Assembly (NCBI RefSeq): GCF_000195915.1
Contig: NC_002578.1
Location: forward strand, 899,644-963,643
Direction: 5' to 3'
DNA: 64,000 nucleotides
Source: Thermoplasma acidophilum DSM 1728
Lineage (GTDB): Archaea > Thermoplasmatota > Thermoplasmata > Thermoplasmatales > Thermoplasmataceae
In this document: positions 20,345 to 29,634 of the stretch, one piece after another
Layout: each line of letters begins with the position of its first letter
How positions within the stretch are numbered: position 1 is the first letter of the stretch
Translations under genes and position numbers: made by a program
Notes under the pieces: model-generated
Told to the model about the DNA's origin: nothing
Database searches by the model: none
Seen by the model: the letters and a program-made list of their open reading frames with translations, nothing else

Positions 20345-20893
20345 TCAAAATTTTTCATCAATCATAGCGCATATCATGTGTATTACGGTTATGTGCATCT
20401 CTTGAATTATGGAAGTGAGATCCGAATCAACGTTCAGCGTTTCGTCCGCAACACCCTTCAACTGACCGCCTGATCTCCCGGTAAAAGCTATCGTATGGCA
20501 GCCAATCCGCTTTGCGGATTTTATGCCCTCGATTACATTCTTCGAATTTCCTGAGGTACTTATTCCCACTACCACATCTCCAGGCTTTGCAAGTGCTTCG
20601 ACCTGCCTTGAAAAGACAACGTCATAGGAGTAATCATTTGCTATCGCCGTGATCGATGAAGTATTCGTGGTGAGGGCTATCGCTGCAAGCGGCTTCCTTT
20701 CCTTCATAAAATGCCCGGTGAGCTCAGCCACAAAATGCTGGGCATCTGCGGCAGATCCTCCGTTTCCGAAAACAATCAGCTTGTTGCCGGATGAGATGGC
20801 ACTTGATATTTTATCTGCGATACCTATGATCTTTTCAATATTCAAATTCAACCTGGCACGAGCACCTTCTTCAAGATACTTTTTTGCATCCAT
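20345..20893 (-). CDS. gmhA: SIS-domain phosphosugar isomerase, GmhA-like (sedoheptulose-7-phosphate isomerase)
   Basis: This 182-residue SIS protein follows GmhA closely: GNGGSAADAQHFVAELTGHF near residue 43, ISTSGNSKNVIEG near 111, and the C-terminal QEMHITVIHMIC. The His and Glu of QHFVAE and the last His of HITVIH are the metal/catalytic residues of GmhA. It should convert sedoheptulose 7-phosphate to D-glycero-D-manno-heptose 7-phosphate, the entry to heptose-containing glycans. No other heptose genes are seen nearby, so a general phosphosugar isomerase role is possible. It has a leaderless promoter 25 bp upstream and is divergent from the ABC exporter set. Confidence 0.85.
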   Translation of the reverse strand: MDAKKYLEEGARARLNLNIEKIIGIADKISSAISSGNKLIVFGNGGSAADAQHFVAELTGHFMKERKPLAAIALTTNTSSITAIANDYSYDVVFSRQVEALAKPGDVVVGISTSGNSKNVIEGIKSAKRIGCHTIAFTGRSGGQLKGVADETLNVDSDLTSIIQEMHITVIHMICAMIDEKF

Positions 20894-20913
20894 GGAGGAA
20901 TATGTCTTGTCAT

Positions 20914-20977
20914 TGATATATCATTTCTGATCCCCATGATAAATTATGTCATTTCATAGGTAAAAGACTTATATATC
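20914..20977. promoter_or_regulatory. Divergent TATA boxes for gmhA and the ABC exporter set
   Basis: TGATATATCA (20914-20923) serves gmhA on the minus strand, 25 bp from its ATG. CTTATATATC (20968-20977) serves the plus-strand gene, about 23 bp from GTG 20996. Both boxes share the core ATATATCATT on the plus strand and both predict leaderless messages. Confidence 0.55.
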
Positions 20978-20995
20978 ATTTTATAATGAGTAAAT

Positions 20996-21796
20996 GTGAA
21001 TGTACTGTTCAAGCGTCTTATAATTGTAGCGGTGGCAGTGGCAATAGTGGTGCCAACTGTTTACTACGCAGTATCGCTAAATAATTCCACGCAGAAGCAA
21101 TCAGATCCGCTATATTACGCTCCTTCAGATTCAAGCATGATCGGTTACGTAAACTATAACGGAACGCATCTATACATTTTCGCAAATAACCGGAGCTACG
21201 GTATCATAGTGGATAGCTCATCCCTTTCAAGCCTGAACTTCAGCAGAATCTCCTCGCTCACCGGAAAAACGAACGTCAGCCAGTCAGGAAATGGTTCAGG
21301 CCTCAACCTGACCTCTAAGGTCAACATCGTCATGTATGCAAACTACAAGAATTATCAGATATACATGATAAAAAATATCAGTTTCTCATTTGCAGGTGTA
21401 TCATTTGGCAACCAGAGCATTTATCTCTATACAGACAATGGTTTCGTTGTAATTGGAAACATAAACGGAATTTTCGATTCTATAAATGCAACCCTTAATG
21501 GAAGGAATGCAGTGGGATATTCCGGATACATCAATACAGGCGCTAACGTTTCCCTAGCCATATTCAATCTCACGGATAAATTCGTTAAATCCGTCTATCT
21601 GAACATGACTGGATACAATGTGACGGGAAAAATAGTGTTTACAAACTATACGTATGAATCCTATTTCATCTCAATGGCATCCAACATAAGGGGCTTCAAC
21701 GTTACGGGGGTTAATGATCTCAGCCTCCTCTTCACCATGAACGCCAGGAGTTTCGATTCAGTTTACGAATTTATCGGTGTATTGAATGGCCAATAA
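20996..21796 (+). CDS. Membrane-anchored, sequon-rich extracytoplasmic protein linked to an ABC exporter
   Basis: The product has 266 residues and starts with GTG (leaderless promoter). A hydrophobic anchor occupies about residues 6-26 (LIIVAVAVAIVVPTVYYAV). The rest is polar and extracellular, with a very high density of N-x-S/T sequons (NNS, NGT, NRS, NVS, NLT, NMT, NYT and others). No family is recognised. Its stop codon overlaps the start of the downstream permease by 11 bp, so it is translated with the transporter and may be its substrate-side partner or an accessory lipoprotein-like subunit. Confidence 0.7.
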   Translation: MNVLFKRLIIVAVAVAIVVPTVYYAVSLNNSTQKQSDPLYYAPSDSSMIGYVNYNGTHLYIFANNRSYGIIVDSSSLSSLNFSRISSLTGKTNVSQSGNGSGLNLTSKVNIVMYANYKNYQIYMIKNISFSFAGVSFGNQSIYLYTDNGFVVIGNINGIFDSINATLNGRNAVGYSGYINTGANVSLAIFNLTDKFVKSVYLNMTGYNVTGKIVFTNYTYESYFISMASNIRGFNVTGVNDLSLLFTMNARSFDSVYEFIGVLNGQ

Positions 21797-22616
21797 ATTC
21801 TCAGTCGCATTCTCGTATTATTTCAAGAATTATTATAGATCCAGGAGCTTCTACCTGATGCTTGCGCTCATACTACTCATAACCGCCATAATGTCCTATT
21901 TCTCATTCAGGTATCAGGGAAAGATAGACAGCTTTCTCGGAAAATTCGACCGATCCGCAATAACTGCAGGCCTAAAAGCAAGAGCTTTGGATTACATATG
22001 GTCCTTTGTCCTGGTTGATATACCCGTATATGCGGCGGTTTTCTTCGGATCTCCATCCATATCAAGCGAGATAGAGGATCGAACAGCATTCCACATATTT
22101 TCCCTTCCGGTTGGGAGAATAACCATATTATCCGCAAAATACGCGGCTGCTTATGCGGTTACGATCTTAGTGTCCACCATATACTTCATCGCTGAGGCCA
22201 TAATTACAAGAACAATTTACGGAACCATAGATTTGAATGCATATCTTGAGTCATTTGCCATAACTCTAATATTCGTGGGTTCGGTGATCGCATTCACGTT
22301 CTTCATAAGCAGCATTTTCAACAGGAACATCTACGCATACATAACTGTACTCATCATCTATTTCCTTGTTTTTAATGCCATAGATGTCATAACAAGTTTG
22401 CTCTACAGCACAACATCACCCTTCCTCTTAAACAACGCTGCGAATATCATCATGGAGGTTTTCATAAACATAAACCTCTTCACATTCTCGCCAACAATTT
22501 CTCTGTCTCCAGCCGGCAGTTCACAGGTCCTTCTTGCAGTTGCGGTTATGATAATATACATGGCAGCATCGATAGCCGCAGCCGCGATTCTATTTGAGAA
22601 CAAGGAGGCGAAGTGA
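21786..22616 (+). CDS. ABC-2 type transporter permease
   Basis: The product has 276 residues with about six predicted membrane helices. The segment AVFFGSPSISSEIEDRTAFHIFSLPVGR is typical of ABC-2 permeases, where a conserved 'E...G(T)...L..P(I/V)' amphipathic stretch contacts the ATPase. It overlaps the anchored protein gene upstream (11 bp) and shares one base of its stop codon with the ATPase start downstream. The three form a tightly coupled operon for export or membrane remodelling. The substrate is unknown. Confidence 0.8.
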   Translation: MANKFSVAFSYYFKNYYRSRSFYLMLALILLITAIMSYFSFRYQGKIDSFLGKFDRSAITAGLKARALDYIWSFVLVDIPVYAAVFFGSPSISSEIEDRTAFHIFSLPVGRITILSAKYAAAYAVTILVSTIYFIAEAIITRTIYGTIDLNAYLESFAITLIFVGSVIAFTFFISSIFNRNIYAYITVLIIYFLVFNAIDVITSLLYSTTSPFLLNNAANIIMEVFININLFTFSPTISLSPAGSSQVLLAVAVMIIYMAASIAAAAILFENKEAK

Positions 22617-23506
22617 TGGGCATATCCGTTAGCAATGTATCGAAGAGGTACGGAGATCTCATGGCTCTTAATCGCGTTTCATTCAACGTCAATGGCACGG
22701 GATGCCTTGTCCTTCTCGGGCCAAATGGAGCCGGCAAGACAACGCTGATGAAGATTATGACAAACATAATAAGGCCGTCAGAGGGTAACGTGAGCATAAA
22801 TGGCTTCAACGTCAGGGAAAATCCAGGCAAAGCCCTGGAAACTGTAGGATCGCTGATAGAGCAGCCAGAATTCTATCCCTACATAACGGGCTATGAGGCT
22901 CTGATGTTTACATGCAGGATAAGGGGCATTTCCAAAGAAAAATGCATATCAGAAGTTCAGCGTGTCTCAACGCTAACGCACTGCCGCGATTATCTTAATA
23001 GGAAGACCAAAGAATACTCGCGGGGAATGAAGCAGAGGGTTGGGCTCGCCACAGCACTGATAGGCGACCCTTCGATTATAATACTGGATGAACCAACTTT
23101 CGGTCTTGATCCCAATGGAATGATGGAGATCCGCGATATAATAATGAAGATGAAGAAGGAAAAGCTCATTGTGCTCAGCACCCACCTGATATCTGAAGCT
23201 GAATTGCTAGCGGATTATATAGGAATAATAGATCACGGGCGCCTGATGCATTTCGGCCCCGTTGAAAAACAGCGTTATCTTGAGGTGAAAGGCCAAATAA
23301 ACGAAGCGCACGTCAACGTGCCTGGAGTAGAAATAGTGAAAAAAGACGATGTCCGGATGATATTGAGGAAGAGCGATGGCGTTGACAATTGGGCCATAAT
23401 AAAGGCACTTGAAACCTCCGGATCCATCATAGAAACATTCGATTATTACAGTATAATCGAAGACCTTTACAGAAATAACGTTTCGCAGACGGATGCAGAA
23501 ATGTGA
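22616..23506 (+). CDS. ABC transporter ATP-binding protein (ABC-2 exporter type)
   Basis: This 296-residue ATPase has Walker A (GPNGAGKTTLMK, about residue 38), Q-loop IEQPEFYPY, ABC signature EYSRGMKQRVGLA, Walker B IIILDEPTFGLDP and the switch His in LSTHLISEAE. A C-terminal 80-residue extension follows, as in CcmA/NatA-type exporters. It powers the adjacent permease. The start was set at ATG 22616, eight bases after the SD GGAGG (22603-22607) and overlapping the permease stop by one base; an in-frame GTG at 22613 is the alternative. Confidence 0.9.
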   Translation: MGISVSNVSKRYGDLMALNRVSFNVNGTGCLVLLGPNGAGKTTLMKIMTNIIRPSEGNVSINGFNVRENPGKALETVGSLIEQPEFYPYITGYEALMFTCRIRGISKEKCISEVQRVSTLTHCRDYLNRKTKEYSRGMKQRVGLATALIGDPSIIILDEPTFGLDPNGMMEIRDIIMKMKKEKLIVLSTHLISEAELLADYIGIIDHGRLMHFGPVEKQRYLEVKGQINEAHVNVPGVEIVKKDDVRMILRKSDGVDNWAIIKALETSGSIIETFDYYSIIEDLYRNNVSQTDAEM

Positions 23507-23561
23507 AAAAATTCTCCGCAGCATACATAAACCTTATTTCCTGATTCTTGTTATTGTCATG

Positions 23562-24473
23562 ATGGATGTTTACGTTAACTTTCCCGCAGACGGTCATGTC
23601 AGGGAAATTGCAAAGACAGTGCTTGATGGTTTCGATCTGCACTGGTACCCTGACTATTACGATGCGGAGGCCCAGGTTATAAAGGACAGATATGTCTTGG
23701 GCAAGAGGACAAAAATGATACAGGCAATAAGTGCCGGCGTGGATCATATCGATGTAAATGGAATTCCTGAAAACGTTGTTTTATGCAGCAATGCGGGCGC
23801 ATATTCGATCTCCGTTGCTGAGCATGCATTTGCACTTCTGCTGGCTCACGCAAAGAATATCCTCGAAAACAATGAACTGATGAAGGCAGGTATCTTCCGG
23901 CAATCGCCAACAACGCTTCTTTATGGCAAAGCCTTGGGAATTCTTGGATATGGCGGCATAGGCAGGAGGGTTGCCCATCTGGCAAAGGCGTTTGGAATGA
24001 GGGTTATCGCGTACACGCGATCCTCAGTAGACCAGAATGTAGATGTTATAAGCGAGAGCCCTGCCGATCTGTTCAGGCAATCAGACTTCGTATTAATAGC
24101 CATACCATTGACAGATAAAACTAGGGGAATGGTCAATAGTCGACTTCTTGCTAATGCCAGGAAGAACCTCACCATAGTGAATGTTGCACGTGCGGACGTC
24201 GTTTCAAAGCCAGATATGATAGGCTTCCTTAAGGAACGATCAGATGTGTGGTACCTTTCGGATGTCTGGTGGAATGAGCCAGAGATAACTGAGACAAACC
24301 TCAGAAATGCGATACTCAGCCCCCACGTTGCTGGTGGAATGTCCGGTGAAATAATGGACATTGCGATCCAGCTTGCGTTCGAAAACGTGAGAAACTTCTT
24401 TGAGGGCCATCCAAGGAATGTTGTAAGAAAGGAAGAATACAGGGTAAGGAGCGAAAGATTCCTGGGGATATAG
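23562..24473 (+). CDS. D-isomer-specific 2-hydroxyacid dehydrogenase
   Basis: This is a two-domain NAD(P)-dependent dehydrogenase of about 303 residues. The cofactor loop is GILGYGGIGRRVAHLAKAFG (near residue 126). The catalytic residues are Arg in NVARADVV, Glu in WWNEPEIT and His in LSPHVAGG. It interconverts a 2-keto acid and a D-2-hydroxy acid; the substrate is not evident. The frame is open to 23493, but a TATA-like box at 23531-23540 is about 25-27 bp from the tandem ATG codons at 23559/23562, and the family's N-terminus begins there. The next gene starts at the base after its stop. Confidence 0.85.
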   Translation: MDVYVNFPADGHVREIAKTVLDGFDLHWYPDYYDAEAQVIKDRYVLGKRTKMIQAISAGVDHIDVNGIPENVVLCSNAGAYSISVAEHAFALLLAHAKNILENNELMKAGIFRQSPTTLLYGKALGILGYGGIGRRVAHLAKAFGMRVIAYTRSSVDQNVDVISESPADLFRQSDFVLIAIPLTDKTRGMVNSRLLANARKNLTIVNVARADVVSKPDMIGFLKERSDVWYLSDVWWNEPEITETNLRNAILSPHVAGGMSGEIMDIAIQLAFENVRNFFEGHPRNVVRKEEYRVRSERFLGI

Positions 24474-25394
24474 ATGATGAGAAGATCTGTATATGCTGTC
24501 AGGCTTGATACTGTGAGGTACGAGAGGAAACTAAGCCTCATAGCTGCCGTTGATAGCGTGGAGTCTTCCCATCAGATCATAAACACCATGATAGATATAG
24601 CTGAAGAAACGGGCTATCAATATGAAATTCTGATATCTACCAGGACTTCGGATGAAGAAAACTATTACTATGATGAGATCAAGGTCGTATCCAGAAACAC
24701 AAGGAAGAGGAGCGAGGGCCTGGCGAGGGCGGTGAAGTCCGCCACTGGAAATTATGCCTTCATCTTCGAACCGTCCGTGAGGTATTCGCTCACCTATGCT
24801 GATCTCATATATGGCTACATCAACCTGGGCACAAGCGAAGTGCTTGTTTCAAACATCCTGGGATTCCAGACCGATGTGATAAAGAACGTTGGGAACTGGA
24901 GGCCGCTCACATGCGGCGAGGACATAGATCTTATGGCAAGGGCCTTCGATTCTTATGGCGTCATATCATATCCAATGGGCGGTCTGACAGGCCTTGACAT
25001 TGATGATCTAATATACGGCAAGTGGCGAAACAGGATAGAAAAGGCTCTGGCCATGCGGGATCTAGTAATAGCCGCTAACTTGAAGCACAACAACATAGCG
25101 GAAATGGCTGAGAGCATGGGCATCGATCTTCCAACCTATGAATGGCTCATCTCAGGAAGGATCCTCTCCTATCTTTCAGGGATAAGGCCATACGAGAAGA
25201 ATGTCAATAATTACATTTTCATAATGGAAAGGATCATCGAGTCCTATATATCTCAGGACTACAGAAGAATAGATACAGTCAGTGCATCACCATATATATC
25301 ACTGTCAAACAGGACAAGAAAGTATCTCTCATCCGTCAGCGATCTGTGGACTGAACAGAATACTGATAACAAATATCCAAGAGAAAGTGTCTAG
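24474..25394 (+). CDS. Divergent GT-A-fold (family 2-like) glycosyltransferase
   Basis: The product has 306 residues. The first half follows the GT2 layout: a strand LSLIAAVDSVESSHQIINTM, YQYEILISTRTSDEE, and the helix/strand GLARAVKSATGNYAFIFEP. A GEDIDLMARA motif follows at about residue 145, as in GT2 acceptor sites. The DxD metal motif expected after 'GNYAFIF' is not canonical (EPSVRY). It is therefore a remote GT2 member, possibly inactive or using another metal mode. It begins directly after the dehydrogenase stop, with two adjacent ATG codons, and the GtrA-fusion gene follows after about 105 bp. Confidence 0.55.
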   Translation: MMRRSVYAVRLDTVRYERKLSLIAAVDSVESSHQIINTMIDIAEETGYQYEILISTRTSDEENYYYDEIKVVSRNTRKRSEGLARAVKSATGNYAFIFEPSVRYSLTYADLIYGYINLGTSEVLVSNILGFQTDVIKNVGNWRPLTCGEDIDLMARAFDSYGVISYPMGGLTGLDIDDLIYGKWRNRIEKALAMRDLVIAANLKHNNIAEMAESMGIDLPTYEWLISGRILSYLSGIRPYEKNVNNYIFIMERIIESYISQDYRRIDTVSASPYISLSNRTRKYLSSVSDLWTEQNTDNKYPRESV

Positions 25395-25499
25395 AGTTAT
25401 TCGGCGTTTAACGTATATTGTGTCTGACCAGATATAAATGAATTTTCATCAGTATACCAGAAAAGTTTAAAAGAAGAAATACCGATAACGCATATCACC

Positions 25500-26438
25500 A
25501 TGGAATACCAACGAACCAGAAGTGCCATTGAGCAGCACGCTTCACTGCAGGAATTTCTGTCTGACAAAACACTGATAATTATAACCCATGATGAAGAATT
25601 GCCGAAGAACCTCCCGCCATTCGGCGATGTTAAAATATACACCGTTGAAGCTATAGAAAAGGACAGAAAGAAATTTGAACAGACGCTCAGCGATGATACA
25701 TTTTACATGATATGCGATGGGGGATACGCCTCAAAGGATATAATATCGAATCTTTACGATATAGACAGATACGACATCATATTGGAAAAGAGGAAGCTTG
25801 GCCTTCTTCTGAAGATATTCAAGCACGTACTTGCTGAGGATGAGAGAATAGCGGAAACGTCGCTTGATGTAATTCTGATGAACTCTGCCGTGATGGATTA
25901 CATACTTTCCAGGAATTACAAAATATCGAGAGAAGTTCTTCTCAGGATAATATCCAGCAACAGGTTTCGAGTAAAGTACATAGACACAAACATGTGGCAG
26001 AACCTGAAGAATTTCGTTTATATCGGCATATACGAACTGATAAGAAGCTCACTTCCAAAATATATGATTGTTGGGACAACAGGCATACTTCTCAACGAAT
26101 TCATGCTGAAGATGCTTTCTTATCATCTTCCACTCACATTTGCGGACGCCTTTGCCATTGAAACCAGCATCACCTCAAATTTCCTTATGAATGAGTACTG
26201 GACCTTCAACAACAGGGATGTCACAAAGGGTGTTAAGGGCTTCTTCAGGAGGATGGGTTTTCACAATCTTACTTCGCTGATCGGCCTTGGAATAAATCTT
26301 GGTATATTCACTGCACTCGTCGATACAGGAATGGAGATGCTTGCGGCTAACCTCATAGGCATTGCAGTTGCATTCCTGTCTAGATATCTTATGTCTTCCA
26401 GGATTGTGTGGCATGGCCCGACAAAAACAAAAGAGTAA
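25500..26438 (+). CDS. Degenerate Dpm-type glycosyltransferase fused to a GtrA membrane domain
   Basis: The C-terminal 120 residues (about 187-305) are a GtrA domain: four helices with FLMNEYWTFNNRD, MGFHNLTSLIGLGIN and FLSRYLMSSRIVW. The N-terminal 180 residues have the order of a dolichol-phosphate mannosyltransferase-like GT2 domain (DDTFYMICDGGYASKDII, YDIILEKRK, then a helix-rich part). The DxD is replaced by D73-G-G. Archaea often fuse Dpm-type GT2 to GtrA to make polyprenyl-phosphate sugars; here the catalytic half looks weakened. ATG 25500 lies about 32 bp after the TATA-like box AGTTTAAAAG. Confidence 0.6.
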   Translation: MEYQRTRSAIEQHASLQEFLSDKTLIIITHDEELPKNLPPFGDVKIYTVEAIEKDRKKFEQTLSDDTFYMICDGGYASKDIISNLYDIDRYDIILEKRKLGLLLKIFKHVLAEDERIAETSLDVILMNSAVMDYILSRNYKISREVLLRIISSNRFRVKYIDTNMWQNLKNFVYIGIYELIRSSLPKYMIVGTTGILLNEFMLKMLSYHLPLTFADAFAIETSITSNFLMNEYWTFNNRDVTKGVKGFFRRMGFHNLTSLIGLGINLGIFTALVDTGMEMLAANLIGIAVAFLSRYLMSSRIVWHGPTKTKE

Positions 26439-26516
26439 TGCCATTCTTCATCTTTAGTGAGATCTTAATGTTCTTTTTCCTGACAGATTTAAATCCATGT
26501 TTTTAATTTTGGAAAT

Positions 26517-27470
26517 ATGTCGCTGATGTCGATCCGGTTGAAGCTTAGCAGCCTGCTGATGGGTATTGCTATCTTCGCCATAGGATTCGGCATAATATAT
26601 GCTATATTATATTACATTGGCCTGAATATCGGCGCAATAGCACTTTTGATGGTGCTGCTTCCAATTTTCATAATCATGGATATCGTCCAGTGGCTGTTCG
26701 GTCCGTACATGATCGGAGCAGTTTACAGGACACACAAATTACAGCCAACTGAGCCAGAGTATAACATGCTAACGTCTATCGTCAGCGAAGTGGCGAGAAA
26801 CAACAACATCAGGATGCCGGAAGTATACATAGCAGAGGTAGATATGCCCAATGCCTTTGCCTATGGATCGCCCATTGCTGGCAGGAGGATCGCTGTTACA
26901 AGGGGTCTTCTCAGGATACTTGAACCAGATGAGATAAAGGCAGTAATAGGTCATGAGATGGGGCATCTGAGGCACAGGGATGTTGAGATGCTGCTTGCAA
27001 TTGGCCTCATACCGACGCTCATATTCTATTTCGGGTATACATTGCTCTTCTCTGGAGAGAGGGGCCGAAACGCTGGGGGAATAGTGCTGCTGGCCATAAT
27101 TGCCATGGCAGCGAGCTTCCTGTTCAGGTTCCTCATACTTGCCTTCAACAGAATGCGGGAGAGCTACGCAGATGTCAACTCTGCGCTAACCGTTGATGGC
27201 GGTGCAGAAAAGCTGCAGACTGCACTTGCAAAAATCGTGGCGGCGACTGGACGTACTGGCCGGTATACAAGACGTAGACGCAATACGCCATCAAGCAGCG
27301 TGACCGAAATGCTTTTCTTCAGCAACCCGAATCAATCAGCCAACGAAGATTACAGGAAGCTGCTTGAGGAATGGAAGACTGCAAAGGTCTCGCTCTTTGC
27401 AGATTTCTTTTCTGATCATCCACATCCTGCAAAGAGGATACAGAGACTTGAAAAGCTAAAGATGTCGTGA
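26517..27470 (+). CDS. htpX: HtpX-type membrane zinc metalloprotease (M48)
   Basis: The product has 317 residues. Two N-terminal membrane helices (about 10-60) precede the M48 protease domain with the zinc motif GHEMGHLRHRD at about residue 142, two more hydrophobic segments, and the third ligand Glu in FNRMRESYADVNSA. The C-terminus has FSDHPHPAKRIQRLEKL, a common HtpX tail. The family degrades misfolded membrane proteins. Two starts are possible: ATG 26517, 26 bp after GATTTAAAT (26486-26494), or ATG 26526, 23 bp after TTTTTAATT; both would be leaderless. Confidence 0.92.
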   Translation: MSLMSIRLKLSSLLMGIAIFAIGFGIIYAILYYIGLNIGAIALLMVLLPIFIIMDIVQWLFGPYMIGAVYRTHKLQPTEPEYNMLTSIVSEVARNNNIRMPEVYIAEVDMPNAFAYGSPIAGRRIAVTRGLLRILEPDEIKAVIGHEMGHLRHRDVEMLLAIGLIPTLIFYFGYTLLFSGERGRNAGGIVLLAIIAMAASFLFRFLILAFNRMRESYADVNSALTVDGGAEKLQTALAKIVAATGRTGRYTRRRRNTPSSSVTEMLFFSNPNQSANEDYRKLLEEWKTAKVSLFADFFSDHPHPAKRIQRLEKLKMS

Positions 27471-27564
27471 AACTCATCATACCATGATCACCTTTTTAAT
27501 TCATCTTCCACAAATCATCAACCCAATCTAAAAAGTCTAATAGAAGGATTATTATCCCTACACA

Positions 27565-29634
27565 ATGCTGCAGGAGAGGTCGTGGAACCTGGCCCTTTCC
27601 GTGACGCTCATCGTATATGCGTATATGGCCTGGTTATCCATCGGCTATTACGAAGTATCGGTCCTCGTTCTTGTTTGGATACTGGTAGTAATTGCCGGGC
27701 TGCTGGCGATAAATGCAACAACGCACATCATTCCTGCAGCAAGATCAGCCCTGATCTATTCAGCACTCTTCGTTTCTATGATCCTCATGCTGGCCATATC
27801 GCTGAAGTACGTGTCAAGCTACTACCTTGAGGATGAGATTCTGATACAGAACAACGCAGCCTATCTCTTCGTTCACGGCCAGGACCCGTACGTCAGATCG
27901 AATATGCTGAAGATGTTTTACTCATCCCAGGTACCCTTATTCAACACGCCGATGCTTGAAGGTGGTTATGTCTATTATCTGATTTATCCTGGATTATCCG
28001 TGCTTCTCTTTGTTCCATCCATTTTATTTCATTTCAATCCTGATTATATGATAGCAGCTTTCAACTTCATATCGATAGTACTTTTGATCTATTATTACCG
28101 TAAAAAGAAGTTGAAGCTGCAGACTCCTCTCATAATTACCGCTATAATGGTCTCGGCTTTTTACTTTGGCTTCACGGTTGCCGGCGTCTCCGCCATAATA
28201 TGGGTGACACTGCTGGCGATGGCCTACATCTTCAGAGACAGGCCGTACATTTCTGGAATAATGTTTGGCCTGTCGGTTGCCTACAAACAGGATCCTGCCA
28301 TAGTGTTCCCATTTCTTCTTTATTTCATCTACAAAGAATACGGTGGCTCTCATGCTATGAAATTCGTAGTTGCAATTGTTATTTCCTTCTTTGCAGTCAA
28401 TCTGCCGTTCATCGTCATGGGCCCGATGGAATGGATAACCTCCATACTCAGCGTTGCCAACCAGAACATAATAGGTGTAGGTGTGGGGCCCTCAATAATA
28501 TCCTTCGCCGGGTTCTATCATGTGAATCCATTGTATTTTTCATCCGTCGTACTCATCCTTGAACTGTTCTTGCTGTTCCTGTACATCAGGTATTATAATG
28601 CCCTGAAGTATGCATTCTTTGCTTTTCCTGTGATCGTAATGCTGTTCAACTTCAGGGTGCTCATAAGCTATCTCATGTACTGGCCTTTCCTCGTAATGAT
28701 CGTTCTTCCGGACATAAACATACAGGAGAACATGCTGAAGCCCCTACATGTTAAAAAATCGCACTTTATAGCATTGTCTCTGGTTCTCATCGTTGTTACA
28801 GGCGGTTTCACCATACCCCTGCATAGCAGCAGTGGATCTATGGCAATAAAATCGATCGATGCTAGTTCCGATACCATCTCAATACCGAACATCATAGACA
28901 GAATCAACATCACGATTTCCTATGAGCCGGGCAATGGCTATCCTGCTTCCATCCCCGCTTACTTCAGAATACTTACAGATTCAGCTATGGAGAACTACAG
29001 CGTGAACGGCCTCCTGTGGCATGCGAATGCATATCTGCATCCGGGCGAGAACAACATAAGCATATACCCCGATAATTCTTTCGATCTGCTTCCCAGCAAC
29101 ACATCATTCATACTGATAGCATACTATGGCCAGATGCAGGCCTCCTACAGGAGTCCCGGGCTTTACGATCAGCCTGAATACCCTGTACCGGACCCCATGT
29201 TCCTGTATCCTGAATACTCAAAATCGGAACCTTTCCCAGGATGGCAGGCACGAGGAAACGGAGTGGATATTGCATACGATGCCCAGGGGTTCAACATGAG
29301 CTCTGCCGGCTGGGCCAACCTCACGTCAAGCATCATTGCAGGAACGCAAGATCTGCAGAACCTAACACTCTACTATAACATAAGCGGGAGCGGAGTATAT
29401 GGCTATGTCATATCGTTCTCCGTGTTTAACTATACTGTTTCATCGGATCCTTTCAGCGTGAATCTCAATTATACGTATCTTATCGTGAACAAAGATCAGG
29501 GAACAATAAAACTCAAAGATGCATATGAAGTCGCTTCTGAGTATAAATGGCCATTAAACAGCATTAGAATAACATTTTTCACCGGGCCAGCATCTTCGAT
29601 CAGAGTCGAATATGTAGGTGCAGCATATGATTGA
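27565..29634 (+). CDS. Polytopic membrane protein, GT-C-like (copy 1)
   Basis: The product has 689 residues. About 11 membrane helices cover the first 400 residues, with an acidic loop YYLEDEILIQNN and the motif LFVHGQDPYVRS after the second or third helix. This is the place where GT-C glycosyltransferases carry their catalytic DxE-like site and the 'G.(N/D)PY' motif. The last 270 residues are a sequon-rich, beta-type external domain. It should use a polyprenyl-phosphate-linked sugar to modify a surface glycan or protein; the donor is unknown. Its paralogue overlaps its 3' end, and both share the layout. Confidence 0.65.
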   Translation: MLQERSWNLALSVTLIVYAYMAWLSIGYYEVSVLVLVWILVVIAGLLAINATTHIIPAARSALIYSALFVSMILMLAISLKYVSSYYLEDEILIQNNAAYLFVHGQDPYVRSNMLKMFYSSQVPLFNTPMLEGGYVYYLIYPGLSVLLFVPSILFHFNPDYMIAAFNFISIVLLIYYYRKKKLKLQTPLIITAIMVSAFYFGFTVAGVSAIIWVTLLAMAYIFRDRPYISGIMFGLSVAYKQDPAIVFPFLLYFIYKEYGGSHAMKFVVAIVISFFAVNLPFIVMGPMEWITSILSVANQNIIGVGVGPSIISFAGFYHVNPLYFSSVVLILELFLLFLYIRYYNALKYAFFAFPVIVMLFNFRVLISYLMYWPFLVMIVLPDINIQENMLKPLHVKKSHFIALSLVLIVVTGGFTIPLHSSSGSMAIKSIDASSDTISIPNIIDRINITISYEPGNGYPASIPAYFRILTDSAMENYSVNGLLWHANAYLHPGENNISIYPDNSFDLLPSNTSFILIAYYGQMQASYRSPGLYDQPEYPVPDPMFLYPEYSKSEPFPGWQARGNGVDIAYDAQGFNMSSAGWANLTSSIIAGTQDLQNLTLYYNISGSGVYGYVISFSVFNYTVSSDPFSVNLNYTYLIVNKDQGTIKLKDAYEVASEYKWPLNSIRITFFTGPASSIRVEYVGAAYD

